64,000 nt of DNA from Gammaproteobacteria bacterium (GCA_006218035.1 VBWC01000004.1:221537-285536), one strand, 5' to 3'. Positions 45,227 through 55,118 are shown, counted from the stretch's first letter. Made by a program: numbers and translations. Notes: generated from the sequence alone by a model not told the origin.

Positions 45227-45304
45227 CAGGATGCTGAAAAAGTCCATCCATGGCCTTTTTCAACGCGCAAAGCAAAAAATGTGATTTTTGCTTCAGCCTG
45301 CTAG
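45223..45304. mobile_element. 82-bp MITE-like palindromic element with CTAG ends, overlapping the algR stop
   Basis: The ends are inverted repeats: CTAGCAGGATGCTGAA at the left and TTCAGCCTGCTAG at the right, differing by an AT insertion. CTAG occurs on both sides and may be the target duplication, again a YTAR site. Inside are two hairpins, GAAAAAGTCCATCCATGG-type with CCTTTTTC, and AGCAAAAAATGTGATTTTTGCT. The element supplies the algR TAG and, with its T-rich hairpins, probably also its terminator. Confidence 0.6.
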
Positions 45305-45471
45305 CCCCGATACCCGCACACGCCGATTAACGGCCGCACCGCCGGCCCTGTTAAAATCCCCGTCTGCCTGTTATTGCCGCCCCAAGCCCGGTGGCGCCGC
45401 AGTACGGCGGCCGCACGTTCCAGGCGGACGTTCCGCCAGGCGGATTCATAATAGACAGCGACCTGTTACCC

Positions 45472-46401
45472 ATGCCGAAAAATATACTTCGTATCGCCAC
45501 ACGCCAAAGTCCGCTCGCACTTTGGCAGGCCGAACATGTCCGCGACCGCCTGCTCCAGGCCCACCCGGGGCTGAGCATCGAACTGGTGCGCATGGTGACC
45601 CAGGGCGACAAGATCCTCGACAGCCCGCTCGCCAAGATCGGCGGCAAGGGTCTGTTCGTCAAAGAGCTCGAGCAAGGCATGCTCGAAGGCCGCGCGGACA
45701 TCGCGGTGCATTCGATGAAGGACGTCCCGGTAGAGTTCCCCGCCGGCCTGCACCTGCCGGTGGTGCTCGAGCGCGAGGACCCGCGCGATGCATTCGTCTC
45801 GAACAATTTTAATAGCTTCAGCGCACTGCCTCAGCGCGCGCGCGTCGGTACCTCCAGCCTGCGACGCCAGTGCCAGTTACGCACCTTGCGTCCCGATCTC
45901 GAAATCCGCGACCTGCGCGGCAACGTCGGCACCCGGCTCGGCAAGCTCGATCAGGGCGAGTACGATGCCATCGTGCTGGCGGCGGCCGGCCTGAAACGCC
46001 TCGGTCTGGCGAGTCGCATCACCGAGTCTCTCGACACGGACATCAGCCTGCCGGCGATCGGCCAGGGTGTCGTCGGCATCGAGTGCCGCGCCGATGACCC
46101 GTGGGTCAACGGGCTGATCGCCGTGCTCGCCGACGCCGACACGCAAACCCGCATCACCGCCGAGCGCGCGTTCAACCGGCGGCTGGGCGGCGGCTGCCAG
46201 GTACCGATCGCCGGCTACGCAACGCTAGGCAACGGCACGCTGACGTTGCGCGGCCTGGTCGGCGAACCCGACGGCAGCCGGGTGATACGCGGCGATATCA
46301 CCGGGGATGCGCGGCAGGCTCAACAACTCGGCACGCAGCTCGCGAATGAACTGCTGGCCCGCGGCGCCGGCGTGATACTGGAACGGCTGCATGCCCACTG
46401 A
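45472..46401 (+). CDS. hemC: Porphobilinogen deaminase (hydroxymethylbilane synthase)
   Basis: The 309-residue enzyme joins four porphobilinogens into hydroxymethylbilane. It starts [20 protein letters not shown] at 45472. The dipyrromethane cofactor Cys is in [15 protein letters not shown]. Other family blocks are [13 protein letters not shown] and [19 protein letters not shown]. It opens the hemC-hemD-hemX-hemY operon and overlaps hemD by 11 bp. A small GGCGGA-CGT-TCCGCC hairpin (45423-45437) lies in its leader. Confidence 0.97.
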   Translation: MPKNILRIATRQSPLALWQAEHVRDRLLQAHPGLSIELVRMVTQGDKILDSPLAKIGGKGLFVKELEQGMLEGRADIAVHSMKDVPVEFPAGLHLPVVLEREDPRDAFVSNNFNSFSALPQRARVGTSSLRRQCQLRTLRPDLEIRDLRGNVGTRLGKLDQGEYDAIVLAAAGLKRLGLASRITESLDTDISLPAIGQGVVGIECRADDPWVNGLIAVLADADTQTRITAERAFNRRLGGGCQVPIAGYATLGNGTLTLRGLVGEPDGSRVIRGDITGDARQAQQLGTQLANELLARGAGVILERLHAH

Positions 46402-47203
46402 ACGGTCCGCGGGCCTCGCCGGCATTACCGTGCTGGTGACGCGCCCGGCGCACCAGTCGCAACATTTATGTGAATTGATCGAAGGCGACGGCGGGCGTGT
46501 CATCCGGTTTCCGGTCATCGACATCGCCCCGCCCGCCGACCCCAGCGCGGCAACCCGCGTGGTCGAACACCTGGACAATTTTGATATCGCGATCTTCATC
46601 AGCGCCAATGCCGTCGACCACGGCATTGACCTGATCCGGCGCGTGCGCGGTCATCTCCGCGCGCGATTGACCCTTGCCGCCATCGGCAAAGCAACAGCTG
46701 AGCGGCTTGAACAACAGTGGCGGCACGTGGATATCTGCCCGCCAGCGGGCTATAACAGCGAGGCATTGCTGGCGACAGCCGCGATGCAATCGGTATCCGG
46801 AACAAGAATCGTGATATTTCGCGGCATTGGCGGCCGGGAATTGCTCGGCGATACGTTGCGGCAACGTGGCGCGACGGTTGAATATGCGGACGTTTATCAA
46901 CGTATCAAACCGGAGCCGGCCGCCCTACCTCTGTTTCAGGATTATTCCCGTGGTAATATCGACTGCGTCGTGGTGACGAGTAACGAAGGCCTCGAAAATC
47001 TTCTCGAACTGGTGGGCGACGCGGGAAGAAAGTTATTATTGAACAGGCCGCTGGCGTTGCTCAGTCAGCGTGGCGCTGCGCTCGCCACGGCGCGCGGTTT
47101 TACCGGCCCCGTGCTGGTCGCCGTGGAAGCGACCGACGAGGCGCTGGTCGACGTTATCCGCCAGTGGTGGTCAACGACAGGCGTTGCCGGTCAGAGGAAA
47201 TAA
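46391..47203 (+). CDS. hemD: Uroporphyrinogen-III synthase
   Basis: The 270-residue protein has the two-lobed HemD fold: [20 protein letters not shown] at the N-terminus, then [14 protein letters not shown], and in the second half [15 protein letters not shown] and [16 protein letters not shown]. It cyclises hydroxymethylbilane with inversion of ring D. Sequence conservation in this family is low, and the operon position makes the call firm. HemX begins 2 bp after its stop. Confidence 0.92.
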   Translation: MPTERSAGLAGITVLVTRPAHQSQHLCELIEGDGGRVIRFPVIDIAPPADPSAATRVVEHLDNFDIAIFISANAVDHGIDLIRRVRGHLRARLTLAAIGKATAERLEQQWRHVDICPPAGYNSEALLATAAMQSVSGTRIVIFRGIGGRELLGDTLRQRGATVEYADVYQRIKPEPAALPLFQDYSRGNIDCVVVTSNEGLENLLELVGDAGRKLLLNRPLALLSQRGAALATARGFTGPVLVAVEATDEALVDVIRQWWSTTGVAGQRK

Positions 47204-47205
47204 AC

Positions 47206-48435
47206 ATGACGACATCCACCCAAGCAAAAATGCCTGCAGGCAACCCTGAATCCGGCGCCGCCGACAACACCTCATCTGCATCGAAAAAGGAACCGAAATC
47301 CGACCGGCCTGACCCGATGACTGTGACGGCCAAAACCGGCAGCGCGGCACGTGCCGCCACGCCGCCGCGGCGCGGCCGATCGTTCGTCGCGTCGCTGGCA
47401 CTGTTGCTGGCACTCGCCGCCGCCGGTGCCAGTTATTACACCTGGCGAACGCTGCAGACCGACCGCCAGCAACTGGGCTCGACGCTGCAGTCGATAGAGG
47501 CCCGTTCCGCGGCGTTGTCCGGCGAGACACGCGCGACGCTACCCGCGCTCGAGGGCCGGCTGAACGAGGACCAGACCCGGATTCAGGCCATCACTTCTCA
47601 GCTGGGCGACGTGCAAAACGCCCAGCAGCAGATCAATGATGCGATCGATACACTGCAGGCCGAGGTCAGCCGCGACCGGGCCAACGGCTGGCTCGTGGCC
47701 GAGGCGGAGTATCTGGTCCGGATCGCCGGCGAGCGGTTGAAACTGGCCAATGATGTCGCTACGGCGGTCGCAGCGCTGCTTGCCGCGGACGAGCGTCTGA
47801 AGAGTACCGGCGATCCGTCGCTGATTACCGCGCGCAGCGCTATTGCCGACGACATCAACGCGCTGCAGTCGGTCACGGTTCCCGACATCACCGGCATGGC
47901 GCTGTCGCTCGGCAGCCTCCAGCACCGCATCGACGATCTGCCGCTGTCCGGCGTGGAACCCGGTGAACAGGCCGGCAGCACGGAAGCGCCCGCGGCCGAA
48001 GGCTGGCGGGCGGCGGCGAATGCGGCCTGGGCAGCGATACGCAATCTGGTCGTCGTGACCCACGCCAGCGACAGCGGCAACAGCCCGTTACTGACGCCCG
48101 ATCAACGGGTGTTTTTCCGGCAGAATCTCGGCCTGAAGCTCGAAGCCGCGCGGCTCGCGCTGCTGCAGCGCGATACCGAAACCTTCCGCGACAGCCTGAA
48201 CGCCACGCGCACCTGGGTCACCACCTACTTCCGGGAAAGTACCGCGCGCAGCAATCTGCTGGACAGCCTGGCGCCGCTCGACAATGTGGATCTGAGCCCG
48301 GATTTTCCGGAGGTTTCCGCGTCGTTGCAGGCGCTGCGTAACTGGTCGAACCGCCGCGGTGAGGGTACAGCGCAGGCGCCGGCGCGCGGTGACGTCACCG
48401 TGGCGAGTCAGGCAACCCGAGACGCGGGACGATGA
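47206..48435 (+). CDS. hemX: HemX-family membrane protein
   Basis: The 409-residue protein starts at 47206 with AGAGGAAA upstream. A disordered Ser/Pro/Lys-rich cytoplasmic N-terminus (about 60 residues) is followed by one membrane helix (FVASLALLLALAAAGASYYT) and a long periplasmic coiled-coil region. The family was once annotated as uroporphyrin-III C-methyltransferase, but no methyltransferase motif is present. Its role in the haem operon is unclear. It overlaps hemY by 4 bp (ATGA). Confidence 0.9.
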   Translation: MTTSTQAKMPAGNPESGAADNTSSASKKEPKSDRPDPMTVTAKTGSAARAATPPRRGRSFVASLALLLALAAAGASYYTWRTLQTDRQQLGSTLQSIEARSAALSGETRATLPALEGRLNEDQTRIQAITSQLGDVQNAQQQINDAIDTLQAEVSRDRANGWLVAEAEYLVRIAGERLKLANDVATAVAALLAADERLKSTGDPSLITARSAIADDINALQSVTVPDITGMALSLGSLQHRIDDLPLSGVEPGEQAGSTEAPAAEGWRAAANAAWAAIRNLVVVTHASDSGNSPLLTPDQRVFFRQNLGLKLEAARLALLQRDTETFRDSLNATRTWVTTYFRESTARSNLLDSLAPLDNVDLSPDFPEVSASLQALRNWSNRRGEGTAQAPARGDVTVASQATRDAGR

Positions 48436-49694
48436 AACGCATGGTGATCATCATCGTGGCGCTGGTGATCGGTGTCGCGCTGGCGCTGATCGCACATCAG
48501 GACCCCGGCTATGTGCGTATCGCGTTCCAGGGGACCACGGTCGAGACCACGCTGCTGGTATTCGGCGGCATGGCGATCGTTGCGTTCGTGACGATTTATA
48601 TAGTCCTGCGCGCGCTGCTGACCACGCGCCGCGTGCCGCGTCATCTGCGCCGGTGGAATGCCGAACGCCGTGTCACCCGGTCGCACAAGCTGCTGACGCG
48701 CGGCATGCTCGACCTGGTCGAGGGCCGCTGGCGGGAGGCCGAGCATCTGCTGACCAGGCAGGCCGACACCAGCGAGGTGCCACTATTAAACTACCTTGCC
48801 GCGGCGCAGGCGGCGCAACGTCAGGGCGCTGTCCAACGCGCCGATGGCTATCTTAAAAAGGCCCAGAGCAGCGGGCACGCGTCGGAATTCACGCTGGACC
48901 TCGCGGCCGCCGAACTGCAACTGCAAAACGGCGAGTTCGATCGCGCCCTGGCGACGTTGAAGCGGTTGCACGCGGCGGTGCCGAAACATCCCAAGGTGAT
49001 GTCACTGCTGCTGCAACTCCATGTCGACCTGAAGAACTGGGAGCATCTGCTCGAATTGCTGCCGGCGGTGCGCAAACGTCACCTCATTGCCGACACCGAG
49101 GTGAAGCGTCTCGAGATCACGGCGTGGTCAGAGCTGCTCGGCAATGCCGCGCGCGAACAACAGGCCAAACTGATACACGAGGTCTGGGCGCGCATTCCGA
49201 AGGCACTGCAGGAAAACGAGGCGCTGCTCTACGCGTACGCCAGCCAGTTGATTGCCTGCCAGGCCGATGCCGATGTGATCGCCGTACTGCGCAAGGCGCT
49301 CAACCGTGACTGGAGCGATGCGCTGATCTATCTCTACGGCGTCGCCGACGGTGGCACGGCGTTCTCGCCGCAGCAGTTACACAGTGCCGAAGAATGGCTG
49401 AAAAACCGCACCAATAACCCGGTACTGCTGTTGACCCTCGGTCGCCTCGCATTACGCAACGGCAGACTCGACAAGGCGCGCGGCTATCTGGAAGCCAGCA
49501 TCGCCGCCGGTGCGCAACCGGAGACCTATCAGGATCTCGGTACGCTGCTGGAGAAACTCGGCGAGAAATCGGGCGCGCTGGCGTGTTACCAGAAAGGACT
49601 GTCGCTGATCACCGCCGCGCCGCGCACCGGGCCGTTGCTACCGGGCACCCGCGAATCCGCCGGCCGTTCCACACCGATGCTGGCGGCGCAGTAA
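48432..49694 (+). CDS. hemY: HemY-family TPR membrane protein
   Basis: The 420-residue protein has two N-terminal membrane helices (MVIIIVALVIGVALALIA and LLVFGGMAIVAFVTIYIVL) followed by HemY_N and TPR repeats, for example EFDRALATLKRLHAAVPKHP and RLDKARGYLEASIAAGAQPE. It is the proteobacterial HemY of the hemCDXY operon and is unrelated to protoporphyrinogen oxidase HemY of Bacillus. Its exact function is unknown. It is the last gene of the operon. Confidence 0.93.
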   Translation: MKRMVIIIVALVIGVALALIAHQDPGYVRIAFQGTTVETTLLVFGGMAIVAFVTIYIVLRALLTTRRVPRHLRRWNAERRVTRSHKLLTRGMLDLVEGRWREAEHLLTRQADTSEVPLLNYLAAAQAAQRQGAVQRADGYLKKAQSSGHASEFTLDLAAAELQLQNGEFDRALATLKRLHAAVPKHPKVMSLLLQLHVDLKNWEHLLELLPAVRKRHLIADTEVKRLEITAWSELLGNAAREQQAKLIHEVWARIPKALQENEALLYAYASQLIACQADADVIAVLRKALNRDWSDALIYLYGVADGGTAFSPQQLHSAEEWLKNRTNNPVLLLTLGRLALRNGRLDKARGYLEASIAAGAQPETYQDLGTLLEKLGEKSGALACYQKGLSLITAAPRTGPLLPGTRESAGRSTPMLAAQ

Positions 49695-49855
49695 CCGCTG
49701 GCGGTTTGGCGAGAACGCGTAGAAAGTCGATCGGTCGCTTATCCGAAGACAGAAGACTAACGGCGTGATTGTCGTTTTTCTTTGCTTTCCAGGTCCGCTT
49801 CGCGGCCACAATATAGCGCTACACAGCAGCGACTGCCGGATCTATCCGGGGTTTG

Positions 49856-50887
49856 CTAACTCGCCGATGCCTTGCGGGTATCGGCGGCAAATTCAAACGA
49901 ATCGTAAAACAACCGGTCGGCCGGCAGTCCGCGCTCCAAAAACGCCGCCTTGCCGGAGTTCACCATAATCGGCGGACCGCTGGTATAGACGTCGAAACCG
50001 CCCAGCGTCGGAAAGTCCGCGGTCACCGCGTTATGGACAAAACCGGTACGGCCCTGCCAGTTGTCCTCGGGTTTCGGGTCCGACAACACCGGCACGTAAT
50101 GGAAGTTCGCATGTTCCCGCGCCCATTGCCGTGGCAACGAGTCGAGATAAAGATCCTGTTTGCTGCGCACGCCCCAGTAGAAATGCATCGGCCGGTCGAC
50201 ACCCTCGGCAAACGCGTGCTCGATAATACCCTTGATCGGCGCGAAACCGGTGCCGCCCGCCATGAAGATCATCGGCCGGTCACTGTCCTGACGCAGGTAA
50301 AAACCGCCGAACGGCATCTCGACCCGCAGCAGGTCTTTCTCTTTTAATACATCAAATATGTAGTCGGTGAAGTTGCCGTGCGGCACGTGCCGGATGTGCA
50401 GTTCGATAAACTCATCATCATGCGGCGCATTGGCGATCGAGAAACTGCGTCGCTTGTTGGTGGGCAGCAGAAAGTCGAGATACTGCCCGGCGAGGAACTG
50501 CAGCCGCACGGTATTGGGCCCCTTCAGGAACAGGCGGACGACGTCCGGTGCAAGCTTCTCGATCTTTGCCACACGCACCGGCACCTTGCGGATCTGGATA
50601 TCGCCGAGCTGTACTTCTTTCACCTCGACCGTCAGATCGCTGAGCGGGCGCGCCTGACAGAACAGCGCCATGCCGGCACGCTTTTCCGCATCGGTCAGGG
50701 TGTTGGGGTCGTAATCGCCATAATCGACCGTACCGGAAACAATCTTGCCCTTGCACGAACCGCAGGCGCCGTTGCGACAGCCGTAGGGAAACGCGACACC
50801 ATGATGCAGCGCCGCATCGAGGACCGAGTCGCTGTTCTCGACGGTGAATTCCTTGCCACTGGGCTCGACATGAATCTTGAAGCTCAT
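49856..50887 (-). CDS. Plant-type ferredoxin / NAD(P)H-flavin oxidoreductase
   Basis: The protein is 343 residues from the ATG at 50887, which has AAGGAA upstream. The N-terminal [2Fe-2S] domain has Cys37, Cys42, Cys45 and Cys77 (YGCRNGACGSC). The FAD domain has RRSFSIANAP and the NAD domain AGGTGFAPIKGII. This is the electron-transfer chain of oxygenase reductases and of CDP-6-deoxy-glucoseen reductase-like proteins. No oxygenase partner is adjacent, so its acceptor is unknown. It lies 121 bp downstream of the cupin gene on the same strand. Confidence 0.92.
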   Translation of the reverse strand: MSFKIHVEPSGKEFTVENSDSVLDAALHHGVAFPYGCRNGACGSCKGKIVSGTVDYGDYDPNTLTDAEKRAGMALFCQARPLSDLTVEVKEVQLGDIQIRKVPVRVAKIEKLAPDVVRLFLKGPNTVRLQFLAGQYLDFLLPTNKRRSFSIANAPHDDEFIELHIRHVPHGNFTDYIFDVLKEKDLLRVEMPFGGFYLRQDSDRPMIFMAGGTGFAPIKGIIEHAFAEGVDRPMHFYWGVRSKQDLYLDSLPRQWAREHANFHYVPVLSDPKPEDNWQGRTGFVHNAVTADFPTLGGFDVYTSGPPIMVNSGKAAFLERGLPADRLFYDSFEFAADTRKASAS

Positions 50888-51008
50888 TGATGGTTCCTTG
50901 CGTCGCCTGGACCCGGGATTGTCGCCGATTTGGCCGCCGGGTGAAAGCCCGTGGCACCGGCCGGTCAATCGCGCCGATTGTTCACGTACCCCGATACACG
51001 CCAATACG

Positions 51009-51374
51009 TCATGCCAGCAGCTCGGTGTCGGCGTCTGCGTAGGGCGGCGCGGAACAGCACAGCAGGCGCAAGACCTCTGTACCGGTATTGGCAATCGCAT
51101 GTGGCGTGCCCGGCGGTATGCAGATCGTATCGCCGACAGTGACCGCAAAGGTGTCATGGTCGAGAAACATCCGGCCCTCGCCGGCGACGATGTAATACAA
51201 CTCCTCGCTGCGCGCGTGGCGGTGCAACGCGGTTCGGGTTCCGGGCGGCACGGTCGCTTCGGCCAGGCTCTGGCGGGCGTTGCCATGACGAACGGGATGC
51301 ATCAGCTCGCGGATGATCGAGCCATCCTTGGTCAAAAAGGCCTGTACCTGGTCATATACGGTCACGGTCGCCAC
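51009..51374 (-). CDS. Small cupin-fold protein (121 residues)
   Basis: The start is placed at a GTG at 51374 because AGGAGGGG precedes it; the open frame extends further, but without support. The cupin motif 1 has metal-binding histidines (TALHRHARSEELYYIVAGEG). Motif 2 reads GDTICIPPGTPHAIANTG. Such single-domain cupins act as sugar-phosphate isomerase-like enzymes or metal-dependent binding proteins; the substrate is not predictable. A 71-bp piece of this gene is repeated at 55048-55118. Confidence 0.82.
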   Translation of the reverse strand: MATVTVYDQVQAFLTKDGSIIRELMHPVRHGNARQSLAEATVPPGTRTALHRHARSEELYYIVAGEGRMFLDHDTFAVTVGDTICIPPGTPHAIANTGTEVLRLLCCSAPPYADADTELLA

Positions 51375-51703
51375 ATACCCCTCCTGCCTGCAATAAATGA
51401 AAAGCCTCACGAGTGTTCGCCGCCTTTCGCCACGAACCCAATAATCGTCGCGGTTGACTAATAGCACGCCCGCTCGTAGCATGTGCGTCTCTTTGCCGAC
51501 CGCCCCCCCCTGCATCGCTGGTCGGTTGCGGTCCGGCGACCAGCGGAATGTGGAAAATTTTTACCTCCGGGAACCATGCCCGGGTGGTTGATTCACCTCG
51601 CTGGACAACAGTAGACCCCATAAAACCGCCTGTGGATACGTTGCGGTTGTTGCTCAACAGAGCAGTTCCGGGGCAAGGATTCAATTGAAGAGGCACTGAT
51701 TTT
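51375..51703. other. Divergent spacer between cupin and glycosyltransferase genes
   Basis: About 330 bp with a homopolymer C run near 51505-51512 and no gene-like frame with support. Promoters for the cupin (minus) and glycosyltransferase (plus) genes must lie here. AGAGG lies 11 bp before the ATG at 51704. Confidence 0.35.
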
Positions 51704-53995
51704 ATGACGGATACCGTCATTCGTAGTATTGCGTTGCCCGCAAATAACCACGCCGCGTCCACCGATGACGCTTCCGGCGCGCGCGGCAAGATCGACGATC
51801 AGCGCTGGGCCAGGCGACGGGAAATCTTTCTGACGTGGTGCGGTATCGTATTCACGCTCGCGACAGGCGCGCTGGTGATCGGCGATCAATATCCGGTATT
51901 GCTCGGGCAAATCGAGGCCGGCCGCTACGGCGACGCCGCCGCGCATGGCGCGTTTCTCGTGATCATCGCGTTTCTGGTCTACGGCAGTCTGGTCTATCAG
52001 ACGACGCGTCTCGGTTACATCAAGCGCCGGCGCGCGCACCGGCCGGCAGCGCGCCACGAACTCGATGCGCTGTACCAGGAGACACCGCCGCTGGCGATAC
52101 TGGTGCCGTCCTATAAGGAAGAGCGCCGCACCATTCTGCAGACACTGATGTCCGCCGCATTGCAGGAGTATCCCAACCGGCGCGTGGTGCTGTTGATCGA
52201 CAATCAACCCGATCCGACATCGACCGAGGAGGCCGCGCTACTAGACGCGGCGCGAAAACTGCCCGCCGAACTGAACCGGATACTGGGCGCGCCCGCCCGC
52301 GTATTCAGTAGCGCATTTGCCGGCTTTACCGAACGTCAACAGCACGGCACGGTCAACGGCCAGACCGAACTGAAACGCCTCGCTGACCTGTGGCAGCAGG
52401 CGGCCGCATGGTTCGAACGCGCCGCCCGCGACTATCCCGTGCACGATCATACCGACCGCTTCTATGTCGCCGAGACACTGAGCGCGCGCGCCGACACCCA
52501 TCGTGCGCATGCGCGGGTGTTACGCGCCCGCATCGAGCTGGGGGTCGCGGCCGATGCCGACGAATTGCGGGTCGAGTACCAACGCCTCGCGGCGTTGTTC
52601 GCCTGCGAAGTCACCGCTTTCGAACGCAAGCGCTATCTGAACCTGTCGCACGAAGCGAACAAGGCGATGAATCTGAACAGCTACATCGGCCTGATCGGCA
52701 AGCATCTGCGGGAACGCCCGACCGAAGATGGACTGCTGCTGGAGAAAACCCACCGATATAACGCAGATCTTCACGTGCCGGATGCGAAGTATTTTATTAC
52801 GCTGGACGCGGACAGTCTGTTGCTGCCTGAATATGCGCCGCGTCTGGTTCACATGATGGAACAGGCAGGCAACAAGCGTCTCGCCGTCATTCAGACCCCG
52901 TACAGCGCCATTCCCGGCGCATCGAATCCCATCGAACGCATCGCCGGCGCAACGACGGACATTCAGTACATCATCCATCAGGGTTTCACGCGGCATAACG
53001 CCACGTACTGGGTCGGCGCCAATGCGCTGCTACGCCATGAAGCGCTGCTCGACATCGCGGAAAACGACACCGAGCGCGGTTTTCCGATACAGCGCTTTAT
53101 CCAGGACCGAACGGTTATCGAGGACACTGAGTCCAGTGTGGATCTGATTGCACGCGGCTGGCGGCTTTACAATTACCCCGAACGACTCGCTTATAGCGCC
53201 ACGCCACCGGACTTCGGATCGCTATTGATCCAGCGGCGCCGCTGGGCCAATGGCGGCCTGATCATCCTGCCAAAGCTGTTGCGGTTTCTTGCCGTGAAAC
53301 CGCAGCGCAAAATCGCCGAGGGATTTCTGCGGGTACACTACCTGGTATCTATCGCCGCGGTAAACATCGGCCTGCTGGCAATGCTCGCGTTTCCATTTAC
53401 CGACAGCGTGCACAGCGCGTGGCTGCCGCTAACGGCGCTGCCATACTTCCTTCTTTACGGTCGTGACTTGTTATTAAGCGATTATCGGGGCACTGACCTG
53501 TTGCGCGTCTATGCACTCAATCTGTTGCTGATCCCGGTAAACCTGGGTGGCGTACTCAAATCGGTGCAGCAGGCGTTCAACAAGAAAAAAATACCGTTCG
53601 GGCGCACGCCGAAGGTTCAGGGACGAACCGCAACGCCGGTATTCTATCTACTCATGATCTACGTGTTGCTGCTGTATTGGCTGATCGGCGCCGGTTTTGA
53701 TTTTGCTACCGGATACCGGGCACACGGTACTTTTGCGCTGGTCAACGCGGCTTTCCTGGCTGCCGCTATTGTGTCGTTTATCGGACTGCGCGCAAGCCGC
53801 GAGGACATCGTTGCCGACCTGCGCAGCCGGCAACGCACGGCAACACCGGTGGCGCCACAGGCGATTACGCACGAAGACCATCAAGTGGTCGCTTTCATGT
53901 TGCCGGTTGCCATCACCATTCGGGCTGACGATTACGCGGAATTGGTCGAAGTTGACACAGAGCGCAATGAGAGCGCACGCAAGTACGGCACCTGA
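51704..53995 (+). CDS. Membrane glycosyltransferase, family 2 (cellulose-synthase-like processive type)
   Basis: The 763-residue protein has two N-terminal membrane helices (about 44-64 and 84-104). The GT-A domain starts LAILVPSYKEERRTILQTLM. It contains DxD in FITLDADSLLLPEY, the acceptor-side EDTES and the processive-enzyme signature QRRRWANGG. Several C-terminal membrane helices follow (for example FYLLMIYVLLLYWLIGAGFD). The region between 200 and 300 is an unusually long helical insertion between the nucleotide-binding part and DxD. It probably polymerises and exports a beta-linked polysaccharide. The following gene is a polysaccharide deacetylase, which suggests an amino-sugar polymer (inference). 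Confidence 0.88.
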   Translation: MTDTVIRSIALPANNHAASTDDASGARGKIDDQRWARRREIFLTWCGIVFTLATGALVIGDQYPVLLGQIEAGRYGDAAAHGAFLVIIAFLVYGSLVYQTTRLGYIKRRRAHRPAARHELDALYQETPPLAILVPSYKEERRTILQTLMSAALQEYPNRRVVLLIDNQPDPTSTEEAALLDAARKLPAELNRILGAPARVFSSAFAGFTERQQHGTVNGQTELKRLADLWQQAAAWFERAARDYPVHDHTDRFYVAETLSARADTHRAHARVLRARIELGVAADADELRVEYQRLAALFACEVTAFERKRYLNLSHEANKAMNLNSYIGLIGKHLRERPTEDGLLLEKTHRYNADLHVPDAKYFITLDADSLLLPEYAPRLVHMMEQAGNKRLAVIQTPYSAIPGASNPIERIAGATTDIQYIIHQGFTRHNATYWVGANALLRHEALLDIAENDTERGFPIQRFIQDRTVIEDTESSVDLIARGWRLYNYPERLAYSATPPDFGSLLIQRRRWANGGLIILPKLLRFLAVKPQRKIAEGFLRVHYLVSIAAVNIGLLAMLAFPFTDSVHSAWLPLTALPYFLLYGRDLLLSDYRGTDLLRVYALNLLLIPVNLGGVLKSVQQAFNKKKIPFGRTPKVQGRTATPVFYLLMIYVLLLYWLIGAGFDFATGYRAHGTFALVNAAFLAAAIVSFIGLRASREDIVADLRSRQRTATPVAPQAITHEDHQVVAFMLPVAITIRADDYAELVEVDTERNESARKYGT

Positions 53996-54035
53996 GCGCA
54001 TGCCAGCCGCGGATGGAGTAAGCAGGAATATAGAC

Positions 54036-55025
54036 ATGATCCCGACATCGTGCGCGCGTTTCGGGGCAACCAAAACGATCATTGCGCTGATACTTGCGGG
54101 TATGTGGTCACCGCTGGTGGCCGCGCCAGCCACAGAGCCATCATCGCATGCCCGCGTTTTTCTGACATTCGATGACGGCCCTATCGACGTGACGTTGAAC
54201 GTACTTGAGGTGCTGCGGCGCCACCATATCAAGGCAACATTCTTTGTGAATGGCATTCATCTGACCGGACAGGGCGGGGAAAATGAGACCCGCTCGGCAG
54301 AGGCGTTGCGCCGCATAATCGCCGATGGACACGTGTTGGGCGATCATAGTTTCGATCATATGAGGCATAACAGCACGACGGGCATCGCATCGTCCGTCGA
54401 CACCTACCGCGACATGACCAGCGATCTACGCTATTTCGTGCCCGAGAATCGCGCTATCGTGAACGCGGCACTCGGCGAGCTCGCCGCCCGACCGAATAAT
54501 CAGGTCGCCGGCATGGCCCGATTGCCGTATACCAACACCTGGATATTGCCGGGATACCAGGCGGTCTGCGGTATCTGCACCACCGACAGCGATGCGCCAG
54601 CGCATGCGGACCAGACACCGGCGAGCGGATTAAGCGCGACGCGCTCGGACGGCATCGCCACCCGGATTGCCGAAACACTGTTTCACGAGTACGGCATGAC
54701 GATTTTCGGCTGGGATATCCACTGGCAGCCGGCGAACTGGCAAGGGCCCGCATCAAGTGAAACGCTGGAACCGGCGATGTCGCTGGCCGGTCGCATCAAT
54801 GCGCTGATTGACCGGCCACCGTGCGCATCGGACCATACCGGCGACAGCATACGATGTCAGCACCTGCCACGCTTCAACAAGGTCGTGGTGCTGACCCATG
54901 ACTTTCTGTTCGAAAACAGCGCACGCGGCCGCGGCGCGGATATCAATATTCCGCAACTCGAACAGTTGATCCGCACGCTACAGGCAAGTGGCTATCGCTT
55001 TGACACCTTGGATCGCTATTTTTGA
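54036..55025 (+). CDS. Exported polysaccharide deacetylase (NodB homology domain)
   Basis: The 329-residue protein starts at 54036 with AGGA upstream; the longer open frame overlaps the glycosyltransferase gene and is rejected. A signal or anchor segment (TIIALILAGMWSPLVAAPA) precedes the NodB domain. Its motif 1 is FLTFDDGP and motif 2 GDHSFDH, the metal-binding Asp and two His. The middle is enlarged with several cysteines (AVCGICTTD, PPCASDH, IRCQH), atypical for the family and perhaps disulfide-bonded. It lies 40 bp after the glycosyltransferase and would trim N-acetyl groups of its product. Confidence 0.88.
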   Translation: MIPTSCARFGATKTIIALILAGMWSPLVAAPATEPSSHARVFLTFDDGPIDVTLNVLEVLRRHHIKATFFVNGIHLTGQGGENETRSAEALRRIIADGHVLGDHSFDHMRHNSTTGIASSVDTYRDMTSDLRYFVPENRAIVNAALGELAARPNNQVAGMARLPYTNTWILPGYQAVCGICTTDSDAPAHADQTPASGLSATRSDGIATRIAETLFHEYGMTIFGWDIHWQPANWQGPASSETLEPAMSLAGRINALIDRPPCASDHTGDSIRCQHLPRFNKVVVLTHDFLFENSARGRGADINIPQLEQLIRTLQASGYRFDTLDRYF

Positions 55026-55047
55026 CCCGGCGATCCGGCGGGCCGTG

Positions 55048-55118
55048 AGATGGTATCGCCGACAGTGACTGCAAAGGCGTCATGGTCGAGAAACATCCGG
55101 CCCTCGCCTGCGACGATG
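55048..55118 (-). pseudogene. 71-bp duplicated fragment of the cupin gene
   Basis: These bases repeat 51122-51192, inside the cupin gene, in the same orientation with four mismatches in 71 (67/71 by eye). Neither flank continues the similarity. The two copies bracket the glycosyltransferase-deacetylase pair. Confidence 0.75.
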
